Below are positions 13,589 through 25,131 of a stretch of 64,000 nt of DNA, one piece after another (the first letter of the stretch is position 1; every line of letters starts with the position of its first letter). This DNA comes from Cliona cf. orientalis (Eukaryota; Porifera; Demospongiae; Clionaida; Clionaidae): positions 5,959,669 to 6,023,668 of the forward strand of contig OZ005701.1 in assembly GCA_963930775.1 (NCBI GenBank). Direction: 5' to 3'. The notes below the pieces were generated by a model that was not told the DNA's origin, made no database searches, and was given only the letters and a program-made list of their open reading frames with translations. A program made the position numbers and the translations under genes.

Positions 13589-14201
13589 TGGTATTGTATT
13601 TAGGGCGAGCCACTTGTGTCTCTGGTGGCATGTAACTCATAGTTCCAGGTAGCTTGGTCATAGTAGCAGCGAACTGCGCTCTATTTGCCTGAAGGATCTT
13701 GGCCACGCCCAGATCAGAGATCTTGGCCTTCATGTCGCTGGTCAACAGCACGTTGTTGGCCGAGAGATCGCGATGGATGATTGGATCGGGTCGATCGTGA
13801 AGAAAGTGCAGGCCCAAGATGACGTCCCTGAGCACCGAGTAGCAAGTCTCCTCGGGCATAACGCCATATTTATCGATGCACTCCGCGAGAGTTGCTGGCA
13901 AAAACTCCATCACCAAAACGGGCGCGTTCGTGGTCTCGTCGATATACACACCCAGGAACTGGACGATGTGCGGGTGTCGAAGTTGGCTCAGTAGCCTGCA
14001 TTCTTCCTCGAAGTTCTTGACATAGCCTTCAACTCGGTCTTCAAAGAAGACGCTATGGATCTTCTTGGCGGCGCAGCGCAGCCCCTTGTAGTTGACCTCC
14101 ACGACAGATGCGTAGGATCCTCGGCCGAGCTCTTTCTGTGTCTCACAGGCTGAGGTGAGCAGGTACTGCTCGAGCATGGTTTGAACACTACGCCCAGCCA
14201 T
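10087..14201 (-). CDS. Protein kinase-coiled-coil-kelch repeat protein
   Basis: Three phase-0 exons (14201-13587, 12790-11843, 11073-10087) encode 849 residues. Residues 1 to about 290 are a TK/TKL-like kinase: glycine loop G26RGSYASV33, K46, HRD at 143-145 (HRDLSANN), D163-L-G in place of DFG, and MPPE; the C-lobe crosses into exon 2 (DIFSYGV). From about 300 to 520 is a heptad-rich coiled coil dense in Glu, Leu, Arg and Gln. Exon 3 is almost entirely kelch repeats (YAGGGFGG, ILVGG, YMVGG, IAVGG, LIMGG), predicting a beta-propeller. Catalytic residues are present, so it is probably active. I infer a cytoplasmic scaffold kinase; the substrate is unknown. A paralogue lies at 30871-33464. The start codon is 255 bp from the divergent oxidase gene. 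Confidence 0.9.
13540..13586 (-). repeat. (GT)n microsatellite forming the 5' splice site of kinase-kelch exon 1
   Basis: On the plus strand this is about 23 CA units. On the gene's strand it is (GT)n starting immediately after the last exon 1 codon (AAG|GTGTGT...). The only in-frame donor that joins exon 1 to the C-lobe exon at 12790 in phase 0 is the first GT of this run. Confidence 0.85.
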
Positions 14202-14456
14202 TTGGAAGCCTAGCCTATGTTAAAGTAAAATTTTATGGGGCGTGTCTATAATTTGCATTGTTCTTTCCCTCGGATTGTGGGGTGTGGCTTGCGAGACTAG
14301 TCCGCCCCCCGTATTATCGTAGTATCCCTTAAAGCGCCCACTCCTGTGTAAGGGCCCATATACCGCATTGGCCATGGGCCGCTACACTGTAACAGCTCCT
14401 ATAGGCCTATGAATAAGCGCCCATGCGGGAATATGACATGGTAATGGTCGTCACCT
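14202..14456. promoter_or_regulatory. Shared upstream spacer of kinase-kelch and lactone oxidase genes
   Basis: The spacer is 255 bp between divergent start codons, with GC-richer patches and no clear TATA box. It is probably a bidirectional promoter; this is inferred only from geometry. Confidence 0.4.
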
Positions 14457-17400
14457 ATGGACAGGCTGTGGCTATTGAGTAGCTGGTTGTTCCTGCTGGC
14501 CTGGTTCCTCAGTGCGTGCATACCTCCAAGGAGGCCTCCCATTGTCAACTATGGTAAGCTGCAATGCTATACAGTTCATATCATGTCCTGATGTATATTA
14601 AAGTTTGTAGCCACATGAGCCACACCCCTTGATACACTAGCCATTGAGATGACCCGTGAGTGCTACACATACTAGGATTAGAGTTAATTAGGACCTTAGG
14701 CTATGGAGACATGCTACAACTTTCTAAGCATCACTCAAATTAAATTCTAATATCCTGTTGATCTTCCACCTAGTACATGTACATGTATTTGCAAACATGT
14801 CGGACTGTAAGGCTGTTCTATATATGCCCTGGTTATTTTCTACAGATACCACTGTGTTCTTTTCCAGTGATGTGCGTCTCAATCCCAGTGGTCCCCTCTA
14901 CCTGCTTCCCACCGAGACCCACCCTGATGGGCTCTATGCCGCCACCAACCTCCTGCAGCCAAGCTCTATGGAGGAGATGGTCTGGATCATCAAGTCAGTA
15001 GCCGCTACACACACCGCGGGGAAGGACGGGGGTGGGGGTGGGGGTGGTCGGAGGATCAGGGTCGTGGGATCTGGTCACAGCTGGTCAAAGGTTGCCAAAT
15101 CGGATGATATCCAACTCAGTCTGGAAAACTATAAGGTATACTAATATCCGTGTATACTGTAATTATTATGCACGTGTGATCAAGACTGCAAGTTAGTTAA
15201 TACTGTTCCGTATAGTGTACTGCAAGCTGTGTTGGATTAGCTTAAAATGTTGATAACTGTAGGGAAAAAGGGTATGATTCGTAATCATTGTACATTTAAG
15301 GGGGCTTGTCCAAAGTCCTTGTGGAAAAATTAATGTCGTTATGACGTTGGGGGGAGGGGGTCTTGGTCCATGACGTTTTACAACCACATTGTCAGCAGAT
15401 TTTAGCTTTAGTTGTGATTATGCATTCTTGTGTTTGAACAAGTCTAGACACACCTCCAGCAGTATCAAAATTTGCATTTTTGTGACAGCTGTATCAAGCA
15501 CTAAGTAGCTAAAAGTGTGCACGTAGCTACAGGCAAGCAAGAAACTGTTAAAGAAGCGCAGGTATATAGCTAGCACTATAGAATACAAGTGAATACTGAA
15601 TGTGTAGGCTAAATGGAGCAGAATCAGAGTTTCAGTATTGAATCTATACTGAAATGCTGTGACGTTAAGAGAGGGGGGGGGGGAGGGGGGTAAAATGTTG
15701 ACATCATAATGGCGTTAATTTTTTCACAAGGACTTTGGACAAGGCCCCTAAGGTAGTATTATGTATACTGCAGAGCATAACCCACATTAAGCCCAGGCTA
15801 TCATGTGCACAAGGATACATGAATCATAATATTTATATTATACAGTGTCAGATGGTGTTAGCTGTGACCAATAGCGATTTTATTATGCGCTCTTGCTAGC
15901 TACCATGGATGCCTTTCGGCGTGTTGTCAAGACTACATGCACTCATGGTATCAGAATTTATATACTAGAGCACTACTGATCCATATACTGTGCTTATGCT
16001 AATTAGCACAAGAAAATTCACAATGTATGTTTTACATTGTATATCTTAATGGAGCGTCTGACGACCTTTACCAGAAAATCATGTGAAAGAATAAACATGG
16101 CATCTACATAGTATGATATTATGTACATCCTTATGTCAGGGTATTGTGAGTATGGATCGGGAGAAGCTGGAGGTGACAGTTCGTGCTGGGACCACACTGA
16201 GTGAGCTCAACGCTCTACTTGAGGAGAATGGTCTGGCGATGAGGATCCTAGGTTCCATTTCTGATCAGACTGTGGGAGGGGCTATATCAACTGGTAAGTA
16301 TTATGCATGCAGTTCTCAATTTCAGTTATATATTTCGTACAAAAAATGTATGACATTGTGTACTGTTAACATGCTATGGGGTCATTTAATATGAAAATTT
16401 GTCATACGAAAGTTTTATGTGTATAGTAGTGACGATATTTCCAGACCTACCACATTTACACAAAATGTGATGAATTGAGGATTATTATTTTGTCGCACAT
16501 TATACTTGCAGGCACCCATGGCAGTGGTGTTACATTCAACAACATAGCAGCCATGGTGACCAGACTGAAGCTGATCAACGGGGAGGGGGAGATATTAACA
16601 CTCTCACCACAAGAAAACAAAGACATCTTCAAAGCAGCTCAGGTAATCATTATCTCTAGGCCCAGAGTATAGCTTTTCAAGACTGAAACTTGGACACCGT
16701 ACTGGGTTGAATAATTATAGAGTATACTGTATATAATATAGTCGGAAAATTTTGAGGGAGAAAAGATTTGCTGATTTGTAGGAAGTGAGCATTTCATAGC
16801 GGGTAGCTCTCAAACTGCAATTGAGGTTACCTACATCAAATTTTTTTTGCTACATGGTACTACATAGTGGGGAGTTTGGCATTTGCAGTAACAATGAAAC
16901 AAGCAATGATAATTTCCGGATCTACGGTAATAATGATCAATTTAGTGATTTCCTGTTCATGTATAATAATAATATTATACAGGTTAGCATGGGTCTCCTT
17001 GGTGTGATTACCGAGGTGACACTGCAGTGTGAGCCAGCATTCAACCTTCGAGAAGTCAGATACATTGTTCCCCTCCACGAGTGCCTGGACAACCTCGACA
17101 CCATAGTTCATAGTGGACAACATGTCAAGTATTGGATTGACTTACACTCAGAGCAGTGTGCTGTCCATGTCGCTAACAGAACTAGCGAGCCTCCCAGGGA
17201 CAATCCTAACAGGTTCATCCTCAATTTCCAGGTGAATGCATCCATGGGGTCAGAGGGCCCTACTGACCCTTGCATTACCGTATACTAGCCGGAAATATTG
17301 GCGGGAATTAAATTTGGTGGTTGAGCCCAAAATCGCTATAGGAAAAATATTGGCGGATTTAAATTTGGTGGTTCGGTACGGGATAGCCATACGAGTAGGA

Positions 17401-18378
17401 AATTTTGGCGGATTTTAATTTGGCGGTTGTAATATGGACCGCCAAACCGCCAAATTAAATTCCCCGCCAAATTTTCCGGCTATATACGGTACATGTATTT
17501 TCATTGTACGGTGTAGTGTAATTGCTACGATTGGCTATTACATGCTGGAATATAATATTCCTTTCCCCATTTCTTCTAGAATCATTTCCTTGAAATGATA
17601 ATTGGGATTTGCTCATGGTTTCCGAGCACCATTCCAGGAATGATGAACTTTATCTTCAATGTTTTACCGGATGCCCTCCCTCCATACGACCGTGTTGACA
17701 AGAGCTACAGAGTGTTCAATATCCCCCACTACTTTGCCGTTCATAATGAAGGAGAGGTGGTAGTGGACGTAAAGGACTGTGCAGCTGCCATCAGGGAGCT
17801 GAAGAGATTCGTCTTTGAAGAAAATATTCCTCTAAATTACATCACTGAGGTAACCTGATAGTATGAATTAATGATTTGTGATGTAGTACAGTATGCTGCA
17901 GCTATCAATAAGTAATAATTATACACACTCCAGCCTATTGTTATGGTCCGTATAATGGACAGGGTATAATAACCGAGGCCTTCTATAGGGTCTTGACCAA
18001 GTCTGGCTCAAGTGAATTAAGTACGGCCTATAGCTGTGAACTTAAGCTTTTGAATCTGAGTTTCTGTCAAACATGCAGATTCGTTTTGTCAAAGCTGATG
18101 ACGTTTGGTTGAGTGCCAACTACCATCGAGACAGCTGTCACCTCACTCTCTGCATACACAACCCGCCAAGGGAGATCAGGGAACACTACTTCTTTGGCTT
18201 CTACAGAGCTCTCCATCGCTATGAACCTCGCATGCACTGGGGCAAAGAATTTAGTTTTACTCTACAAGATATGCAGTCTATGTACCCAAAATTGAAGGAA
18301 TTTCTATCCGTTAGGAAGAGAATGGACCCAAATGGGATATTTCTCAATGAACAGCTAGCAAAAACCTTGGAACTATAA
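14457..18378 (+). CDS. FAD-linked sugar-1,4-lactone oxidase (GULO/ALO family)
   Basis: Seven exons (14457-14553, 14846-15135, 16140-16293, 16512-16642, 16983-17231, 17580-17849, 18079-18378) encode 496 residues. The N-terminus is a hydrophobic signal or anchor segment. Next comes the FAD_binding_4 domain with RVVGSGHSWSKVA, whose His corresponds to the covalent flavin attachment site of GULO. It continues through SISDQTVGGAISTGTHGSG and MGLLGVITEVTL. The C-terminal half is the ALO domain, ending with the family motif HWGKEF and a DPNGIFLNEQL segment. Enzymes of this family oxidise gulono-, galactono- or arabinono-1,4-lactone in the last step of ascorbate or erythroascorbate synthesis, usually in the ER or mitochondrial membrane. 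The sponge substrate cannot be read from sequence. A Gly-rich loop in exon 2 is unusual. Introns carry at least two MITEs. Confidence 0.92.
15297..15752. mobile_element. MITE with GGGGCTTGTCC termini
   Basis: Left terminus GGGGCTTGTCCAAAGTCCTT and right terminus AAGGACTTTGGACAAGGCCC form inverted repeats of about 40 bp with few mismatches. The interior is non-coding and has a G-rich stretch. It lies within intron 2 of the lactone oxidase gene. Target duplication is unclear, so the ends are good to a few bases. Confidence 0.7.
17276..17491. mobile_element. TACCGTA-terminus MITE, copy 1
   Basis: Ends are TACCGTATACTAGCCGGAAA and TTTTCCGGCTATATACGGTA, about 20 bp of inverted repeat. The interior repeats GCCAAATT/AATTTGGCGG units. 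It lies in an intron of the lactone oxidase gene. The terminal TA pairs suggest TA target duplication. Confidence 0.75.
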
Positions 18379-19009
18379 TCAGCTAGGAAAAGGTACAATT
18401 GTATTAGAATTTTGAGCCTTCTAAAATTAATAATAATAGTACGTACTCAGACGCTCTTTGCCCCATGTCATGCTGTGTGTGAACGTTAACTGCTTATGCA
18501 TGAATGCACACCACAATAAGTATCATGCCTAGTATTTGAATGTATACCATCCACAACCAGTGCACAAGTAGTGCCAACTACACAGATAGTCACAACCACA
18601 GCTGACGTGCCTGTAGAACAAACTACAACAGATAGTGAAGATACAGTGACCACTACTGGAATGGCAGATGATGAGATAACTACTCAGGGAAGTGGTCCAG
18701 TAGGGGTCACTGGAGGTGGAGGGGGAGGAGCTATGACTGACATAGTAGCAAATGCCATAATAGCTGGTGATATCGGTATATTAGAGCAATAGTAATAGTA
18801 TTATAATTATTGAGCGGGTATGCAATACTATGAAAATAGGCAACTATAATGTACAATACATAACTACTGTTTCAAATGCACACATGCATATGAACTTCAT
18901 GTGCATACAGTATAAAATCTACTTATGAAATTTGAAAAGGAAGCCTCATGTCATAATCATAGTAAGTTGATAACAGCTGCATGGGGTTTGAAAATTCTTC
19001 ATGGACCTG
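18379..19009. other. Intergenic; Thr-rich open frame of unknown status
   Basis: A Thr/Val-rich frame follows an AG at about 18560 and runs to a stop at 18792, ending in a Gly run and a mildly hydrophobic tail. It resembles a mucin-like stalk, but no partner exon with compatible phase was found. It could be an alternative 3' exon or chance. The rest shows nothing. Confidence 0.35.
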
Positions 19010-22000
19010 TTAACTTGTGTATTCCAATGTATAATCAGATTCATCCAGTTCTATGATAGTTACCGGTACTAATGGTCTTTGTACAGTTTCATTATTTCTT
19101 TTAAAATTTAATTTGCTTTTCATACTGTGGAAAATCTCTCTGGGTAATTCTTTGTATTTGCTAAAGTCTCGTTTAAACAGTGATGTGCGGCGAAAGATAT
19201 GATACAAAACTATGCAAACAAAAATTACAAACGCAATGCCAACTGAAGTATAGGCAAGTTTATCCTGTCTTTCTTTAGTCTCCCGTACGTGGTAGGTGGC
19301 AGCGGCAAATATGCATAAGTTGAGGATGAAACTAGCTTCTAGTATGTCATTGTAAATCTCCACATACAATCGAGTTTGTAGCCATGCTAGAGCCATGAGA
19401 CCAACACTGACTGAGATTATGGTAAGGAGGTTGATAGTAGCATTGCCAAGGGTGTTGAAGGCGAATATCAGAAACATAATACAACGAACCAGTAATAAAA
19501 ATCCAGTCCAGTAGCGACTTTCTTTCTTGAATGGGCCATGATATGTGTCCATGAAGGGCTTAAGTTTATTGATCCAAGAGAATACCTTGCTGTCAGAGTA
19601 AGCTTGTAGCCAGTGACCAGTAAGTAAGAGAATGGTGTACGGAAGAAAGAGAAAGAGGAGGGAAGAGATAGCAAATACTCCCAATAGAATATGGTCAACC
19701 CGTTGAAGATAAGGCACACTGCCATCGTAGAGCCAGACATATTGATAGGAGCCATCATCATGCAGGATACTGTAGAGTTGTTCGAGATAAAGCAGCAATG
19801 ATTGTACGAAGGATCTTTGAGTACGATAGAAGAAAGAGAGTGGCAAGAACGCTAACTGGATTGTCTCCAAGCAATTTGGATATTCTTAGAGAATAGTGGC
19901 TCAGAAATATGATGAATCCAATAAGGAACCACACATAGAAAGGAAATACAAACTGCAGCCATATAAAGGCATAGGCGTTCATTCCGTCATAGAAACAGGT
20001 CTCTATTCCTAGGTCAAGGTTCAACCAGGCTATAAAGACTGTCAAGACGTTGGTATCTCCAGGAGGGAAGAAGATATCTCGATTCGCCTGAATAACATTG
20101 GCATAAAATACTAAGCCGTTGATTGTTCCATATGCTACAGTTAGCTGAAGCAACAGAAGGAATACTACCAAGGTGATACCAGCTAGAGCAAGCGCAGGAA
20201 TCAGAGAAAGATACACATTACTGCAAGGGAGGCAGTGCAAACTGCCGAGGGCAAAGCTGAAGTTATCACGACATGAACCACATAGGATTCCAGAGTGGTT
20301 ATGGTTACACTGAATATCAGAATTCTTAAGATTTACCTCAACAGCTGTTTCTACACAAAAGTCAAATGGGCATCTAGAATTATGAAGCAGAAGTCCTTGA
20401 TAAGAAGAATTATCGTAAATTGCCATCATCCAAAAATTGTTTTCTTCACGTCTTATTGTTCTGGTGTCTACATTACAACTTGCACTGAATGGATTAAGTC
20501 TTCTATCGCACTTGCATTCCGTGTCAACGAGTATAAATCCGTCTGGGCATGGGAGGAAGGTAATATTCACTTCACGTCGAGCAATTCCAGTATCTCGACA
20601 CGGACCATCAGGGAATAGAATCATAGTGATGAAGTTCTCTGCACTAAAGAGTCTGTAGGATATATTGGTACATGTATTTCCTGTATCTTGAACTCTTTGA
20701 AGCCGGTTGAGTGTAGTGCTAGAACTGTTCCCGAAATCCGCTTTAATCGTATGATGGTACCGTGAAATTTACTTGTCCAACTGTAACAGCTGACAATGTG
20801 AAGATCTCTCCTCGCACTATATTATTAACGCTAATATTCATTTCACAGTCAGGTACTCTATTACCATCACAGAAGCACACTCGGAAAGGTTCAGAGGAGA
20901 TTGCTGATGGTATATTATTATCGATTGTAGAGATCTGGAGAAGGGTTTGTAATGCACTTTCCTTGTACTCTCTTCCTATCTTGTTTCCACAGTTGTCTTG
21001 AAATCCACCTCCAAGATAGAGACGACAGTTATCAAGTGAGCCTCCAAAGATTACAGCTCCAGATTTACCGGCATAATTGTCCTGGAAGATCAAACTGATA
21101 TTTGAAGTAGAGTGATTGAAGGGGAAATCAGTATCTAGTTCAATAAAGCAGTCATCTTGCCGTTTGCATATTTCCATTACTGTTGTGTTTGGCTGGAAAC
21201 ACAGTGAAAGAATAGTAGTATCGGATACACCGCATTGGTTGATGGAAATCTTATCAGCAAAGTAGATGGCACCACCATTTCTTTTGGCACTATTTTGTGA
21301 ATATACGGTTTGAGAATACTTGTGTAGAATTAGCTTAGAACTTCCAGTAAGTGACATAGCACCCCCTACTGCAGCAAAGTTATTTTGAAACATAGTTAGG
21401 TCACCTTTTAAACTCCATATGCTATCGATGCTATAGATAGCACCACCTTGTATTGTTGCCATATTGCTCTCAAACATTACATACGCATGTGTGTCAAACT
21501 CGATTTTGGAAGATAGTCCGTATACTGCACCTCCACGATGACCAGTGTTATTGAAAAGAGTGAGAGTACCTAAGACTGTTACATTTACAAACGTAGTAGA
21601 AAATGCTCCACCTAAGGTGCCAGCCGTATTGTTAATGAGGTAATTTTGTCCAGTGAAGAATATCTTTGACATAAGAGAGGCACTTATTCCGCCACCCACT
21701 TTTTCAGCTACATTGTGTTCAATATAATTGTCACCCAATAATTTTAGAACAGTATTCACTTGAAGGTCTATAGCTCCACCGAAGCCTAAAACTCTGTTCT
21801 TCACAAACGTTGAGCCTTGGATGGACACACGACTATTAAATGCACTGTGCAATGCCCCTCCTGCAACTAATGCATATAGTTATTCTCAAATTTTGCACCA
21901 GATAAAGTCATCTGACTACCTACTGTCAAGTAAATTCCTCCACCTCGTTCTGCTGAGTTATTAATGAATAACATTTTTCCATTGCACATAACTTTACAGA

Positions 22001-22997
22001 AAGTGGATACACCAAATGCACCTCCAGTTGATGTGTTGTTTTGAAAAATCATCTGTCCTTGTATGTGTGCATTGGATATCCTCATAAAAACGGCTCCCCC
22101 AAATATTTCTGCGGAATTTTTTATGAAATATAAGTTTCCATCACTTTCCAGTGAAAGGACACAGTTGTTTAGTAAGCTAATTGCTCCTCCATTTCCATAT
22201 TTTGCTTTGTTGTGCAGAAAATACGCTGTACCACCGATTTTTAATTCTGTATTAGAAGTTAGGAATATGGCACCGCCAGATATCCTTGCATAGTTACCCT
22301 CAAAAAGATTCTTTCCAGAAAGACTGATGGTGCTATGATCAGATGAATAGAATGCTCCTCCACCATACTGATAAGCCAAATTGTAACTGAAAATATTGCT
22401 ACCTGATAATTTTATTGTAGAATTTATCACACTCAGGGCAGAACCACCCAGGCTTTTTGTATTTCTTGTCTTAATATTTATGATTTTAATGTAGCTACTC
22501 CAGCAACGGAAAGCCGTTGAAAAATAATCGTTCTTGCTACCAGTTATTGCTAAATTTAGTAGTGTAGCTGAAGTATTCCGAAAATCTATTGAAAAAAAAA
22601 TCATTTTATCAAATTTCAACCGTGATCCACTGAGGGTAATGGATAAATTACTTAAAACGATGTTATTGCTCCAAATGAAAGTCAAGTTTGAGCCAGGAGT
22701 GAAAATGATTTGAGCAGAATTTTCCAAACCTTCACCTTGAAAGATAATATCTGTAACATTACTCAATTTCAGGTTACCATCATAGTAATGTTCTCCTGGT
22801 AGAAATACAAATGTTGCATCGGAAACAATATACATTTCAGAAGCTTTAGTATACGTTTCGAAGGTCATACATGAAACACTAGGACAAGTGACATTTTCAT
22901 ATGGCTTGACGTAGTTCACTTTCAATGATGCATGGGTGCAACGCATAACATGAGTAGAGAGTGCTATCAGTATTGTCATCCAAGTATACAATTTCAT
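19010..22997 (-). pseudogene. Beta-helix multi-pass membrane protein, three frameshifts
   Basis: The gene is intronless. A signal peptide (ATG at 22997) precedes about 600 residues of beta-helix repeats of the FxxNxA...GGA(I/L) type, resembling polymorphic outer-membrane-protein and right-handed helix repeats. A cysteine-rich segment (CNHNHSGILCGSC) and six or more hydrophobic helices follow, including SYSKILRTIIAALS and DGSYQYVWLYDG. Similar proteins are common in sponges and cnidarians; their role is unknown. The reading frame breaks three times: a 2-nt shift near 21880 (TA duplication in AACTATATGCA), a 1-nt shift near 20755, and a 1-nt shift near 19765. Protein similarity continues straight across each break, and no nonsense codons occur elsewhere. 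It is therefore a young pseudogene or carries sequence errors; neighbouring genes show no such errors. Function of an intact paralogue would be cell-surface. Confidence 0.8.
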
Positions 22998-23728
22998 TGC
23001 TTACAACAGGAAGGTAGCTGTATAGTATAAAAATATTAATAGTATATATAGCTGCTACATTTTCGATCATGGCAGCTGTGAGAAATTAAAGGAGACCAAT
23101 AAATTTTGGGACTTTGAGTCTGTAGTATTATAATAATATGATTCTTTAAATGCTTAGCCTGGCAAAACATAAAATGTTGTCCTATAATATTATGATAATA
23201 TTAACTTCAATAATAATATTATTGTGACGGCAGCCTATTCCTTATTATAGCCTGCAGAGAGCCATGTTAGCTGTTCATCTGTAAACTGTATACATGTATA
23301 GGATAATTTCACAGTTTTTTTTGTCGCCCCTTGCATGCCGCACTGAGCTATTTTTCATCTGATCTGATGTGTCATTGGTAATGTGTAATACACAAAACAT
23401 CCAAACCTTCGATATATTGAAACTGTTTACACCCATGCATGCAAAGCTTAAACTAGCACTAGCTAGATATATAACTGATTTGGAGTGAGTACCATGCATG
23501 TAATAATATATATAGGAGTTGTTTATAAACAGTTGCATGCAGTGCTTCTAGATCTGTGCAAAGTTGCTAGCCTTGTCCCAGGCTCCCCGATCTTTTCCAG
23601 TTCAATGCATGCACGCAAAATTGGAGCTAGCTATATAACAATATTATTATGAGTCTATAGAGAAACTCAATAATTGAGTTTGTACATGCACATACAAAGT
23701 TGTAGCTACACATGATAATACAAAGTTG

Positions 23729-23987
23729 TACTGTCACGATAAATTTGGACCCCACTTTTTTGTTCCCCCCGGTCCACATCATATTATTTTGAAATATTTG
23801 GACCCCCCGGCCCTTATATTTCTGAAATAATATTATAATATGGACCCCATGCATATTATCAGAGATTCAGAAGGGTCAGGGGCTACATGTGGTCTGGGTA
23901 CATTCAGTCAAATGGTTAGCAGGGTTAGTCTTTAGGGTCTGCATGGGTTCCGAATATTTCGGGGGTCCAAATATCACATGACAGTAC
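23729..23987. mobile_element. TA-flanked MITE
   Basis: Terminal inverted repeats of about 26 bp: left GTACTGTCACGATAAATTTG, right CAAATATCACATGACAGTAC, each adjoining GGACCCC/GGGGTCC. Internal copies of the GGACCCC motif are spaced through the element. TA pairs at both ends suggest TA duplication. Confidence 0.7.
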
Positions 23988-23998
23988 ACATGAATTCG

Positions 23999-24041
23999 AA
24001 CACTTTAAATTTGCTGCAATTTGCAGCAAATTTAAAGTGTT
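23999..24041. repeat. 43-bp perfect palindrome
   Basis: Two 21-nt arms are exactly complementary around a single central T. Weaker outer complementarity (GTACACAT ... ATGTGTAC) extends it to about 70 bp. It sits between two MITEs and may be the end of one or a fold-back relic. Confidence 0.85.
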
Positions 24042-24069
24042 TATGTGTACAATACACCGTAGTTATATG

Positions 24070-24735
24070 TACAGTGCTACAGAGCAAGAGAGCTAAACTT
24101 TTCAATTTGTACTTTATTATGTCTAAGCCAAAACTTATAGTAATTGGATACTAATTGACAACAGATTCTTAAATAGTTAGTCCTTGTTGAGCTTCAGTGA
24201 GTGGGAGGAGTTCCCATGTGGTTTTAATAAGGAGGCGTGGCTATATTTCTATACCGATGTGCTGAGAAAATGTTTGGGATCAGTTTAGACAAACCGCTTT
24301 GCATTAAGAATGCCGACTTGACACAGTGGTAGGTACAGTAACTGCAAGGGAAGAACTTAGTCCTGAGCTAGAGCTATGAACTCCAAGAAACTTGCAAAAT
24401 TTTAAGCGAAAACAGTCAAAAAAGTGTTTGGGATAAGAATCACTACTTTCACTTCCTGTTAAGAGTCCATATTTTAGGTATATGTAGAGACTGTAGTGAT
24501 ATACTATGGTACCAGATAAGAAGTCCATATGAGCTTGCATTCTCGAGATATTCGCAGTTGAAGTCAATTAGCAAGATTTTTGCTGAAAAGCTAGCTGCAC
24601 TTGTATGGTTTCTATATTGAACTCTATGGGGAAAATTGTGAAAAAATTTTTGGGCCTCAACTGACTTTTTATTGCTAAAATAGCAACTTTTGTGATAATA
24701 AAAAAAGTTTTGCTCTCTTGCTCTGTAGCACTGTA
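24070..24735. mobile_element. Tc1/mariner-like non-autonomous element, TA duplication
   Basis: The ends are TACAGTGCTACAGAGCAAGA and TCTTGCTCTGTAGCACTGTA. The 32-bp inverted repeats differ by one base. CAGTG termini next to TA are typical of Tc1/mariner. The interior is AT-rich with no transposase frame. Confidence 0.78.
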
Positions 24736-25131
24736 AGATTGTAACTAGCACTGGTGAAAGTGCACCCCTGACGACTTTCATCACTAGCTACTTGCATGCA
24801 GTCTATCTAGTTTTATGCACTATGCTATTCTCTTGCCTGAACCAAAAATTTAATAGCCATTTTATGATAAACATGATACATACATATATACAGCCCTGAC
24901 AATATTGGTTTATTTGATCATGATTTGTGCACTCATCATTATCATGCATCCACGAGCTAATAACGTGACGTACTGTAGCTACATAGCTACTTACAAATTT
25001 TGAATCAAAAATGCTATCCTGGCATCGGAGCTGACTGAGTATTCAGGACTGAATCAGGATCTCCAGTGAACGATTCCGAGTGCTCCAGCAGCAGTCTGTA
25101 GGATCGTGCTAAACTGCTAAACTCTGCATTA

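Noticed and set aside
18571..18792. Thr-rich 73-residue protein
   Set aside because: No partner exon, no conserved domain and low complexity; kept only as a note in the spacer entry.
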